Assembly (NCBI GenBank): GCA_943325515.2
Contig: CALPPS020000048.1
Location: forward strand, 1-18,838
Source of the DNA: Flavobacterium psychrophilum
GTDB lineage: Bacteria; Bacteroidota; Bacteroidia; Flavobacteriales; Flavobacteriaceae
Reading direction: 5' to 3'
DNA: 18,838 bases
How positions within the stretch are numbered: position 1 is the first letter of the stretch; every line of letters begins with the position of its first letter. Both the position numbers and the translations under genes were made by a program. This document shows, in pieces, positions 1 through 6,210 of the stretch. A model generated the notes under the pieces. The model saw only the letters and a program-made list of their open reading frames with translations. It had not been told where the DNA came from and searched no databases.

Positions 1-1061
1 TACCAGCTGCAGGAGCTACAAACGCAGTGGTGACTAAGTCAACAGGAGTTTTAACACAAGATACTTGGTACAGAATTGTATTCACCAATGGAGCATGTTC
101 TGTGAATTCTGCAGCAGTTAAAGTTACTGTAAGTGCAGCTTCAGCTATAGGAACATTAGTATCTGCAACAGATACAGTATGTACTGCAACAGGAACTACT
201 CTTACGTTAGGAGCATCAACAGGAACAGTTGCTTGGTATAAATCTACGAATTATGTAAATGCAACTGGAGCAGCAGCTGTTTGGACATTAGTTCCAATCT
301 CAGCTACAGTAACAAGTACAGCATTAGCGACAGGAAACTTAACTTATGCAGCAGCTACCCCAACAACATGGTACAAAGCGGTAGCAACAAGTGGTGCATG
401 TGTTTCAACTTCTAACATTGTTTCGGTAACAGTTAGTCCTGCTGCAAAAGCCACTGCAGTTACAGGCAATACAGGATTTACTACGTCAGGAACCGCAATT
501 TGTACGACAGCCACTAAAGCTTTAACACTAGCCACAGGATATGCTGGATCTATTCAATGGCAGTATTATAATGCGGGAGCAAGCGCAACAGCTGTTACTA
601 ATACAACAACTACTGCAACTTGGACTGATATTCCAACCGCGACCTCTGCGACCTATAACGCAGCTAGTGCATCAGCAGGTAATGTTTGGTTCCGAGTTAA
701 GTTTACTAGCAGTCCTTGTTCTGCTTTAGCTTATAGTACTCCAGTTAATGTTTGGTTTAAATCATCATGTCGAGTTGTGATAAGCAACCCAACAATAGCT
801 TCACCTAGTGTTGCAGCGTTTGAGGTGAAAGCCTATCCAAATCCATATAGTTCAGCATTCCAATTAGATTTCACAACAACAAGTGAAAGTCAAGTTGAGA
901 TGAGAGTATATGATATGATAGGAAAACTAATAGAAACGCGTCAATTCAGCGCTGCTGAAATGAATAATCAAGAAGTGGGTAACAGTTATCCATCGGGTAT
1001 TTACAATGTTATTGTAACACAAGGGGAAAACACGAAAACGCTTCGAGTGATTAAAAGATAA
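1..1061 (+). CDS. Ig-like repeat surface protein with T9SS type A sorting domain (5' truncated)
   Basis: This is the C-terminal part of a large secreted adhesin-like protein. The reading frame is open to the left edge (first full codon at position 3), so the true start lies outside the window; the GTG at 27 is only an internal Val. Ala/Thr/Ser/Gly-rich Ig-like repeats carry a recurring TWY(R/K)-x-x-x-x-x-G-A-C then V-x-VTVS signature. The tryptophan codons lie at 66, 369 and 687, giving periods of 101 and 106 residues. From about 820 to the stop there is a T9SS type A sorting domain: AYPNPY, VYDMIGKLIE, YPSGIYNVIV and a basic end, LRVIKR. In that family the domain directs outer-membrane export by the type IX system and is cleaved on secretion. 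Related proteins include gliding and adhesion proteins, but the ligand here is unknown. Confidence 0.88.
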   Translation, partial: PAAGATNAVVTKSTGVLTQDTWYRIVFTNGACSVNSAAVKVTVSAASAIGTLVSATDTVCTATGTTLTLGASTGTVAWYKSTNYVNATGAAAVWTLVPISATVTSTALATGNLTYAAATPTTWYKAVATSGACVSTSNIVSVTVSPAAKATAVTGNTGFTTSGTAICTTATKALTLATGYAGSIQWQYYNAGASATAVTNTTTTATWTDIPTATSATYNAASASAGNVWFRVKFTSSPCSALAYSTPVNVWFKSSCRVVISNPTIASPSVAAFEVKAYPNPYSSAFQLDFTTTSESQVEMRVYDMIGKLIETRQFSAAEMNNQEVGNSYPSGIYNVIVTQGENTKTLRVIKR

Positions 1062-1080
1062 GTAAGTTTTTAATAAAGTA

Positions 1081-1117
1081 AAAGGGGATAGTCTTTCAGA
1101 GATTATCCCTTTTTTTA
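1081..1117 (+). terminator. Rho-independent terminator of the T9SS adhesin gene
   Basis: An inverted repeat GGGATA / TATCCC (1085-1090 and 1104-1109), with an inner TCT/AGA extension, is followed directly by a run of eight T. It lies 20 bases after the stop codon of the adhesin gene on the same strand. Confidence 0.8.
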
Positions 1118-1205
1118 ATTTTCTAAAATTAATGTTGAATATAACTTAGTTAAAAGTCAATTCAAGCAATGGTCAAAACTCTTCAATTTTTTTGTAAAGT
1201 TTAAA

Positions 1206-1237
1206 AACAAAAAAAGCCACTCATTTCTGAATGGCTT
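1206..1237 (-). terminator. Minus-strand hairpin terminator, distal to tRNA-fMet
   Basis: Read on the minus strand, AAGCCA and TGGCTT form a stem with a 12-base loop, followed by a run of seven T. It sits about 110 bases past the tRNA, beyond the first terminator. It may be a back-up terminator or the original terminator of a lost second tRNA gene. Confidence 0.6.
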
Positions 1238-1275
1238 ACTTAGTAGCCTGCCCAGACGAAATCTCGAACAATTTG
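1238..1275 (-). pseudogene. Degenerate tRNA 3'-end-like remnant
   Basis: On the minus strand this stretch contains GTTCGAG (T-loop-like), then a G/C-rich acceptor-like segment ending in GCTACTAAGT. That 10-mer is identical to the sequence at the 3' end of the intact tRNA-fMet (plus-strand copies at 1238-1247 and 1351-1360). Both copies are followed by a minus-strand hairpin terminator. The spacing between T-loop and 3' end is 5 bases longer than in the real tRNA and the T-stem does not pair well, so it is not a functional tRNA. It may be the decayed end of a tandem tRNA or an old recombination scar; chance similarity is possible. Confidence 0.33.
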
Positions 1276-1307
1276 CTGATAGATTATGATAAATTTTTAG
1301 ATTTTAT

Positions 1308-1344
1308 AGAAAAAAATAACCCCTAAATTTCTTTAGAGGTTATT
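1308..1344 (-). terminator. Rho-independent terminator of tRNA-fMet
   Basis: On the minus strand AATAACC and CTAAA pair with TTTAG and GGTTATT, interrupted by one mismatch and closed by a short loop. A T-run follows (plus-strand A-run 1311-1316). It starts 13 bases after the 3' end of the tRNA. Confidence 0.8.
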
Positions 1345-1356
1345 GGTTCAACTTAG

Positions 1357-1429
1357 TAGCGGGAACAGGACTCGAACCTGTGACCTTCGGGTTATGAGCC
1401 CGACGAGCTGCCTACTGCTCTATCCCGCG
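1357..1429 (-). tRNA. Initiator tRNA-Met (CAT)
   Basis: The 73-base minus-strand sequence folds as a full cloverleaf: acceptor stem of six pairs (positions 2-7), D-stem GAGC/GCTC, anticodon stem TCGGG/CCCGA with loop CTCATAA (anticodon CAT), and T-stem ACAGG/CCTGT with loop TTCGAGT. Two hallmarks of bacterial initiator tRNA are present: three consecutive G:C pairs at the bottom of the anticodon stem (29-31 with 39-41) and no Watson-Crick pair at 1-72. Here 1-72 is C and U rather than the C-A of E. coli. CCA is not encoded (the next bases are CTA), so it must be added enzymatically. It is flanked by its own promoter and terminator. Confidence 0.96.
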
Positions 1430-1441
1430 ATGTTTCAAGTG

Positions 1442-1471
1442 CAAATATACAACGAATATCAATTAATACAA
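1442..1471 (-). promoter_or_regulatory. Promoter of tRNA-fMet, Bacteroidota type
   Basis: On the minus strand TATATTTG (1442-1449) matches the Bacteroidota -7 consensus TAnnTTTG. A TTG at 1469-1471 lies 19 bases upstream, the expected -33 position. The -7 box ends 12 bases before the first tRNA base, leaving a very short 5' leader. Confidence 0.7.
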
Positions 1472-1517
1472 CAAAAAAACCTAAAAAATCTTTTTTCTTC
1501 TATTGAGTTGATATGAC

Positions 1518-1525
1518 TACCTTTG
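1518..1525 (+). promoter_or_regulatory. -7 promoter box of era
   Basis: TACCTTTG matches TAnnTTTG. It ends 21 bases before the chosen ATG of era, and no clear -33 TTG is visible. It overlaps the in-frame TTG at 1523, which argues against that TTG as the start of translation. Confidence 0.6.
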
Positions 1526-1546
1526 CAAAAAATTAAATTAGATTTC

Positions 1547-2431
1547 ATGTCACACAAAGCAGGTTTTGTAAATATTATTGGCAACCCAAACGTGGGGAAA
1601 TCAACTTTGATGAATGCTTTCGTAGGGGAAAGATTGTCCATAATTACCTCCAAAGCGCAAACTACTCGTCATAGAATCTTAGGCATTGTAAATGGTGACG
1701 ATTTCCAAGTAATCCTTTCAGATACACCAGGAATTATAAAACCAGCTTACGAGATGCAAAAATCGATGATGGATTTTGTCAAGTCGGCTTTTGAAGATGC
1801 GGACGTGTTAATCTATATGGTAGAAATAGGAGAGAAGGAATTGAAGGACGAAGACTTTTTTGCTAAAATCATTCACTCTAAAATACCTGTTTTATTATTG
1901 TTGAATAAAATAGATAAATCTAATCAAGAGCAATTAGAAGAACAAATTGCTTTATGGAAAGACAAAGTTCCAAATGCAGAGATATATCCAATTTCTGCTT
2001 TAGAAAATTTTAATGTAAAAGAAGTTTTTGCGCGTATATTAGAATTGCTTCCAGTTTCTCCACCATACTACCCAAAAGATGCTTTAACAGATAAGCCAGA
2101 GCGTTTTTTTGTTAACGAAACCATTCGTGAAAAAATCTTGTTGAATTATGACAAAGAAATACCTTATGCTGTTGAAATTGAAACAGAGGAGTTTCTAGAA
2201 GATGAAAAAATCATCCGTATTCGTTCTGTTATAATGGTAGAACGTGACACTCAAAAAGGAATTATCATTGGGCACAAAGGCGGGGCTTTGAAAAATGTTG
2301 GAGTGCAATCACGTGAAGATTTAGAAAAGTTTTTTGGAAAACAAATCCATATCGAATTGTATGTAAAGGTAAATAAGGATTGGAGGAGCAATGCATTTCA
2401 GTTACGCCGTTTTGGATACAACCAAAAATAA
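1547..2431 (+). CDS. era: GTPase Era, ribosome biogenesis
   Basis: Era is a KH-domain GTPase that binds the 3' end of 16S rRNA and helps mature the 30S subunit. All G motifs are present: G1 GNPNVGKS (residues 12-19), the TT of switch I (39-40), G3 DTPG (59-62), G4 NKID (120-123), G5 SAL (150-152). The C-terminal KH domain has the RNA-binding loop IIIGHKGG. At 294 residues it is the usual length. I chose ATG 1547 (MSHKAGF): the longer frame would begin at TTG 1523, inside the promoter-like TACCTTTG box. No clear Shine-Dalgarno sequence is seen, as is common in this phylum. The related GTPase gene der follows 97 bases downstream with its own promoter-like box. Confidence 0.96.
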   Translation: MSHKAGFVNIIGNPNVGKSTLMNAFVGERLSIITSKAQTTRHRILGIVNGDDFQVILSDTPGIIKPAYEMQKSMMDFVKSAFEDADVLIYMVEIGEKELKDEDFFAKIIHSKIPVLLLLNKIDKSNQEQLEEQIALWKDKVPNAEIYPISALENFNVKEVFARILELLPVSPPYYPKDALTDKPERFFVNETIREKILLNYDKEIPYAVEIETEEFLEDEKIIRIRSVIMVERDTQKGIIIGHKGGALKNVGVQSREDLEKFFGKQIHIELYVKVNKDWRSNAFQLRRFGYNQK

Positions 2432-2436
2432 TTTTT

Positions 2437-2492
2437 GATTTTACATTTAAGATTTTATTCAATTCCTAAATCCTTATTCCCAAATCCTTAAT
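2437..2492. repeat. Degenerate 7-bp tandem repeat tract in the era-der spacer
   Basis: The clear part, 2465-2492, is four consecutive heptamers of the type CCTAAAT or CCTTAAT (units start at 2465, 2472, 2479 and 2486, all beginning CC). The preceding 2437-2464 may be an older, more AT-rich extension: GATTTTA occurs at 2437 and again at 2451, exactly two periods apart. The tract fills most of the spacer and ends 9 bases before the -7 box of der, so it covers the region where a -33 element would be. Confidence 0.6.
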
Positions 2493-2501
2493 CAAAAAAC
2501 G

Positions 2502-2509
2502 TACTTTTG
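2502..2509 (+). promoter_or_regulatory. -7 promoter box of der
   Basis: TACTTTTG matches TAnnTTTG and ends 19 bases before the ATG of der. There is no TTG at the expected upstream distance; a heptamer repeat tract occupies that region. Confidence 0.58.
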
Positions 2510-2528
2510 CACAAAATTAAAATAACGC

Positions 2529-3839
2529 ATGAACAATATTGTAGCCATTGTAGGAAGACCAAATGTAGGGAAATCAACTTTTTTTAATCGATTGATAAAG
2601 AGAAGAGAAGCTATTGTTGACTCTGTTAGCGGTGTTACTCGTGATCGAAATTACGGTAAAAGTGAATGGAATGGAAAAGAGTTCTCAGTAATAGATACTG
2701 GTGGTTATATCAAAGGTTCAGATGATATTTTTGAAAGTGAAATTCGTCGCCAGGTTGAATTAGCTATTGATGAAGCAGATGCAATTATTTTTGTGGTTGA
2801 TGTTGAAGAAGGGATTACCCCAATGGATGCGGAAGTAGCCAAATTACTTAGAAAAGTAACCAAACCAATCTTATTAGCCGTAAATAAAGTAGATAATGCT
2901 ATGCGTGAAAAAGACGCTATTGAATTTTATAATTTAGGTTTGGGCGAATATTTTACCATAGCCAGTATTAGTGGTAGCGGAACAGGAGAATTGTTAGATG
3001 AATTAGTAAAAGTGTTACCCGAATTACCCGAAGTTTCAGATGAAGAAGCTGCTTTACCAAGGTTTTGTGTGGTAGGTCGCCCTAATGCTGGCAAGTCATC
3101 TTTTATAAATGCACTAATTGGCGAAGATCGATTTGTGGTTACTGATATTGCAGGAACTACTCGCGATTCAATTGATACCAAATATAATCGTTTCGGATTT
3201 GAATTCAACTTAGTAGATACTGCAGGAATTCGAAGAAAAGCAAAAGTAAAAGAAGATTTAGAATTCTATTCTGTAATGCGTTCGGTTCGCGCTATTGAAC
3301 ACTCGGACGTTATAATTTTGTTGATAGATGCTACTCGTGGTTTTGAAGGTCAAGATCAAAGTATATTTTGGTTAGCCGAAAAGAATAGAAAAGGCGTTAT
3401 CATTTTAGTAAATAAATGGGACTTGATTGAAAAAGATACCATGTCTACTCGCGATTATGAAGCTAAAATCAGAGAAGAGTTAAAACCTTTTACTGATGTG
3501 CCAATTTTATTTGTATCAGCCTTGACTAAACAACGTCTTTTAAAAGCCTTAGAAGAAACTGTAAAAGTATTCGAAAACAGAAAACAACGCATTCAAACAT
3601 CAAAATTCAACGACTTCATGTTGAAGTTGATAGAAGCCTATCCACCGCCAGCATTGAAAGGGAAATACGTTAAAATTAAATATTGTATGCAGTTGCCAAC
3701 ACCAACACCACAGTTCGTTTTTTTTGCCAACTTACCCCAATATGTTCAAGAAGCTTACAAACGTTTCCTTGAAAATAAAATCCGTGAAAACTGGGATTTT
3801 TCGGGAGTTCCTATTGATATTTATATTAGAGAAAAGTAA
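2529..3839 (+). CDS. der: GTPase Der (EngA), 50S ribosome assembly
   Basis: Der is a double-G-domain GTPase needed for 50S subunit maturation. G domain 1 has GRPNVGKS (residues 9-16), DTGG (56-59) and NKVD (119-122). G domain 2 has GRPNAGKS (183-190), DTAG (230-233) and NKWD (295-298). The last 80 or so residues form the KH-like RNA-binding domain typical of the family. At 436 residues it is full length with no missing motif. The ATG at 2529 is the only sensible start, since the first G1 motif begins at residue 9. It is codirectional with era but carries its own promoter-like box, and it ends at a bidirectional terminator facing the convergent TPM operon. Confidence 0.97.
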   Translation: MNNIVAIVGRPNVGKSTFFNRLIKRREAIVDSVSGVTRDRNYGKSEWNGKEFSVIDTGGYIKGSDDIFESEIRRQVELAIDEADAIIFVVDVEEGITPMDAEVAKLLRKVTKPILLAVNKVDNAMREKDAIEFYNLGLGEYFTIASISGSGTGELLDELVKVLPELPEVSDEEAALPRFCVVGRPNAGKSSFINALIGEDRFVVTDIAGTTRDSIDTKYNRFGFEFNLVDTAGIRRKAKVKEDLEFYSVMRSVRAIEHSDVIILLIDATRGFEGQDQSIFWLAEKNRKGVIILVNKWDLIEKDTMSTRDYEAKIREELKPFTDVPILFVSALTKQRLLKALEETVKVFENRKQRIQTSKFNDFMLKLIEAYPPPALKGKYVKIKYCMQLPTPTPQFVFFANLPQYVQEAYKRFLENKIRENWDFSGVPIDIYIREK

Positions 3840-3840
3840 T

Positions 3841-3871
3841 AAAAAAAGCTCGGTCAATTTGATCGAGCTTT
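3841..3871. terminator. Bidirectional terminator between der and the TPM operon
   Basis: AAAGCTCG (3845-3852) and CGAGCTTT (3864-3871) pair, with inner TCAA/TTGA. A T-rich stretch follows on the plus strand. On the minus strand a run of seven T follows, which is the stronger side. It separates the convergent der (plus) and membrane TPM gene (minus). Confidence 0.82.
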
Positions 3872-3891
3872 ATGTTTTTATAAATATTGAA

Positions 3892-4701
3892 TTACCATCC
3901 ACCACCTGAACCGCCACCAGAAAATCCACCGCCGCCAAATCCTCCACCGAATCCACCGCCACCAAATCCTCCTCCTGAGCTGCTGCCAGAACCACTTCCA
4001 AATCCTCCACGACCCAGACTGCTCAACAAAATAATATCGGCTAAATCCATACCGCCGCTTCTACCGCCAGAGTTTCCGCCATTATTTTTGTTTTTCGCAA
4101 TGATTATTATGATAATGATAAAAATGATGATTATAGGGATAATTGGGATATCTTCTTTTTTATTTTTCTTTCTTTCGCCTTTGTATTTCCCTTTAAATAC
4201 ATCAAAGAGAGCATCAGCACCTTTGTCTAAACCTTTATAATAACTACCAGCTTTGAATTCGGGAATTATAATGTTTCTTGTAATTTCACCTCCAATTCCA
4301 GCTGTTAGTCTATCTTCTAATCCATAGCCAGGAGAAATCCAAATTTTATGTTCTTTTTCAGCAACTAATATAAATACACCATTATCTTCTTTGGCTTGAC
4401 CGATACCCCATTCCTGAGCCCATTTTGGCGTTAAAATTCCAATATCTTCTCCATTTATTGTAGGAACTGTTGCCACTACAATTTGTGTAGATGTAGAGTC
4501 GGAATAGCGAATGAGTTTTTCTTCTAATTGCTCTTTTTCAGTTGCATTTAATAACTTAGCATAGTCGTATACCGAAGTTTGCAAATCTGGTTTTTTCGGA
4601 ATTGTAAATTGAGAAAAAGCAGGTAAAAAACTAAATAGTGTAACAAACAAAAGGATTGGCGCTATTCCTTTGTACTTCGTAATTTGTACTTCGTACTTCA
4701 T
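3892..4701 (-). CDS. TPM-domain protein, membrane anchored, Gly-rich tail (YgcG-like)
   Basis: The 269-residue protein has an N-terminal signal/hydrophobic segment (residues 13-30, likely cleavage after AFS), a TPM domain (about 38-165, with the PGYGLED region), a charged linker, a very Ile-rich transmembrane segment (185-202) and a Gly/Ser-rich C-terminal tail (from about 207; FGGGG-type repeats, ending GGGW). TPM proteins of this architecture are extracytoplasmic; members have been linked to photosystem II repair in plants and to envelope functions in bacteria, but no activity can be assigned here. The gene begins 3 bases after the stop of the small TPM gene, and its first codons are built from a 7-bp tandem repeat, so residues 1-12 (MKYEVQITKYKG) are probably not conserved. 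It is the last gene of the operon. Confidence 0.85.
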   Translation of the reverse strand: MKYEVQITKYKGIAPILLFVTLFSFLPAFSQFTIPKKPDLQTSVYDYAKLLNATEKEQLEEKLIRYSDSTSTQIVVATVPTINGEDIGILTPKWAQEWGIGQAKEDNGVFILVAEKEHKIWISPGYGLEDRLTAGIGGEITRNIIIPEFKAGSYYKGLDKGADALFDVFKGKYKGERKKNKKEDIPIIPIIIIFIIIIIIIAKNKNNGGNSGGRSGGMDLADIILLSSLGRGGFGSGSGSSSGGGFGGGGFGGGFGGGGFSGGGSGGGW

Positions 4702-4708
4702 AATTTAT
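4667..4708. repeat. 7-bp tandem repeat spanning a stop/start junction
   Basis: Six contiguous heptamers (plus strand) include ACTTCGT at 4674 and 4688, AATTTGT at 4681, ACTTCAT at 4695 and AATTTAT at 4702. The 12-mer TTTGTACTTCGT occurs twice, at 4669 and 4683. On the minus strand the tract holds the TAA stop of the small TPM gene, the ATG of the membrane TPM gene and that gene's first ten or so codons. Confidence 0.75.
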
Positions 4709-5172
4709 CCTTTAGATATTTCGTTGGAAAGTTCGTTTGTATCAGCGTCTTGATAAGGGAAATGAGTTTTTAATTGTTCGCCAGCTTTTAGTATGCCGTC
4801 AATTAATCCATGCTTGAAATTTCCGTTTTTGAAATGAGAAATAATAGTATCTTTAGTTGAATCCCAAAAATCAGCAGGTACTTTTTCATTAATGCCTTTA
4901 TCCCCATAAATAGCAAATTGTTTGCTTTTTACTGCCACATAAATGATAACGCCATTGCGTTCTTGGGTTTGTTCCATCTGCAAATGATGAAAAACTTCCA
5001 CAGCTCTCTCTATAGGAGCTATGGAAGTTTGCTTCGCCAGTTCGCCTTTATGGCTCGTGCCATTTTCTATATGTATTCTAATTTCACCGGAAGTATTTTT
5101 TTCGGCTATCCCAATAGCAGTAACAATTTCTTGTTCCTCTTCTTTGGTTAAAAAATCTTCTATTTTAGACAT
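4705..5172 (-). CDS. Small soluble TPM-domain protein
   Basis: The 155-residue protein is essentially one TPM domain with no signal peptide or membrane segment. Family features visible are the SGEIRIHIE strand near the start, NGVIIYVAVKSKQFAIYGDKGINEKVP in the middle, and a helix with FKNGNFKHGLIDGI. I start it at ATG 5172 (MSKIEDFL); the frame extends to TTG 5181, next to the LemA stop, but an ATG four codons in is more likely. It lies 9 bases after lemA and 3 bases before the second TPM gene, so translation is probably coupled. LemA plus TPM gene pairs recur in Bacteroidota, suggesting a joint envelope role; the mechanism is unknown. Confidence 0.85.
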   Translation of the reverse strand: MSKIEDFLTKEEEQEIVTAIGIAEKNTSGEIRIHIENGTSHKGELAKQTSIAPIERAVEVFHHLQMEQTQERNGVIIYVAVKSKQFAIYGDKGINEKVPADFWDSTKDTIISHFKNGNFKHGLIDGILKAGEQLKTHFPYQDADTNELSNEISKG

Positions 5173-5181
5173 GGTGCTCAA

Positions 5182-5775
5182 TTAGAATTTTACTTCCACT
5201 GGTTTTTCTGCTCCTTCAACCGCTTGGAAATAGGCTTTTTCTTTGAAACCAAACATCCCTGCAAATAAATTATTTGGGAAAGTTTTTATGTGAGTATTAT
5301 AAGGTTTTACAGCTTCGTTAAAACGTGTTCTAGTTGTTAAAATTTGATTTTCCGTACTAGCCAATTCATCTTGTAATTTCAAGAAGTTTTGATTGGCTTT
5401 AAGTTCTGGATAGCGTTCTACAGAAACCAATAATCTCGATAATGAAGAAGAAACTCCTGATTGTGCTGAATTAAATGCAGCCAATTGTTCTGGAGTAATA
5501 TTAGTCGGGTCTACAGTTACTGAAGTTGCTTTAGCTCTAGCTTCAATGACAGCTGTTAAAGTGCTTTTTTCAAAATCAGCAGCACCTTTAACTGTGTTTA
5601 CTAAGTTTCCAATTAAGTCATTTCTTCTCTGGTAAGAAGTGTTTACATTACCCCAAGCTTCGTTGATAGTTTGTTCGTAACCAACGGCTGTATTATTAAT
5701 TCCTTTAACCCAGCTGTAAATCCCAAAAATTACAACTACTGCAATAATCCAAGGTAAAAATTTTTTTAATTCCAT
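5182..5775 (-). CDS. LemA family membrane-anchored protein
   Basis: The 197-residue protein has one N-terminal transmembrane anchor (residues 8-23, LPWIIAVVVIFGIYSW) and then a long helical LemA domain with the family pattern NEAWGNVNTSYQRRNDLIGNLVNTVKG, a central RYPELKANQNFLKLQDELASTENQI, and a C-terminal NNLFAGMFGFKEKAYF. LemA proteins place most of the chain outside the cytoplasmic membrane; biochemical function is not established. In this window it sits between a MerR-like regulator (62-base gap) and two TPM genes. No clear TAnnTTTG box is visible in the 62-base gap, so I infer transcription from further upstream. Confidence 0.92.
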   Translation of the reverse strand: MELKKFLPWIIAVVVIFGIYSWVKGINNTAVGYEQTINEAWGNVNTSYQRRNDLIGNLVNTVKGAADFEKSTLTAVIEARAKATSVTVDPTNITPEQLAAFNSAQSGVSSSLSRLLVSVERYPELKANQNFLKLQDELASTENQILTTRTRFNEAVKPYNTHIKTFPNNLFAGMFGFKEKAYFQAVEGAEKPVEVKF

Positions 5776-5837
5776 GTTTTTTGATTTAATGTTTGTTATT
5801 AGTTTTTAAAACGATTTGTTTGTTACAAAAACCAAGC

Positions 5838-6170
5838 CTAAAGTTGATTTTTAATGTTTAATAATTGTGCTTTGACAGTTTCTAATTTGCTAACGATTTC
5901 AAACTTGTCTAAAGTTTTCTTCTGTCCTTCTTTTAAATGTGTTTTGGCACCTTCAAGAGTAAAACCACGTTCTTTTACCAAATGATAAATGAGTTGTAAG
6001 TTTTTCACATCTTCAGGAGTAAACATTCTATTGCCCTTGGCATTCTTCTTTGGTTTAAGAATGTCAAATTCTTTGTCCCAAAAACGAATCAACGAAGTAT
6101 TCACGTTGAAAGCTTTGGCCACTTCGCCAATGCTATAGTATCTTTTTCCTTCTTTTATTTCTATATGCAT
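5838..6170 (-). CDS. MerR-family HTH regulator (short form)
   Basis: The 110-residue protein starts with a MerR-type winged HTH: YYSIGEVAKAFNVNTSLIRFWDKEFDILKPKKNAKGNRMFTPEDV pattern over about residues 11-57 (helix-turn-helix, then the RxFT wing). A helix (LQLIYHLVKERGFTLEGAKTHL) and a C-terminal coiled coil for dimerisation follow. There is no cysteine and no C-terminal effector domain, so it is unlikely to be a metal or thiol sensor. It lies 35 bases after the M23 gene and 62 bases before lemA. Two inverted repeats in the 35-base gap may be its own operator. Its target and signal are unknown. Confidence 0.85.
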   Translation of the reverse strand: MHIEIKEGKRYYSIGEVAKAFNVNTSLIRFWDKEFDILKPKKNAKGNRMFTPEDVKNLQLIYHLVKERGFTLEGAKTHLKEGQKKTLDKFEIVSKLETVKAQLLNIKNQL

Positions 6171-6171
6171 A

Positions 6172-6210
6172 TTTATACTATTTATAAACTGAATACTAAT
6201 GTGTATTAGT
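6172..6210. promoter_or_regulatory. Pair of inverted repeats upstream of the MerR-like gene
   Basis: ACTAAT-GTGT-ATTAGT (6195-6210) is a perfect 6-bp inverted repeat that contains the TAA stop of the M23 gene. TTTATA-ctatt-TATAAA (6172-6188) is a second one directly before the MerR start codon. A regulator-binding site is a reasonable guess, but the AT content makes chance inverted repeats common. Confidence 0.3.

Noticed and set aside
27..1061. GTG at 27 as the start of the adhesin
   Set aside because: The frame is open to the window edge, and the first repeat would be cut in the middle.
1523..1546. TTG start giving Era an 8-residue N-terminal extension
   Set aside because: The TTG lies inside the TACCTTTG promoter-like box, and ATG 1547 gives the N-terminus expected for the family.
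3887..4240. Plus-strand proline-rich open frame of 117 codons
   Set aside because: It is the antisense image of the Gly-rich tail and TPM domain on the minus strand; GGN glycine codons read as CCN proline on the other strand.
5173..5181. TTG start of the small TPM gene next to the LemA stop
   Set aside because: An ATG lies three codons further on with normal family spacing; the extension has no support.
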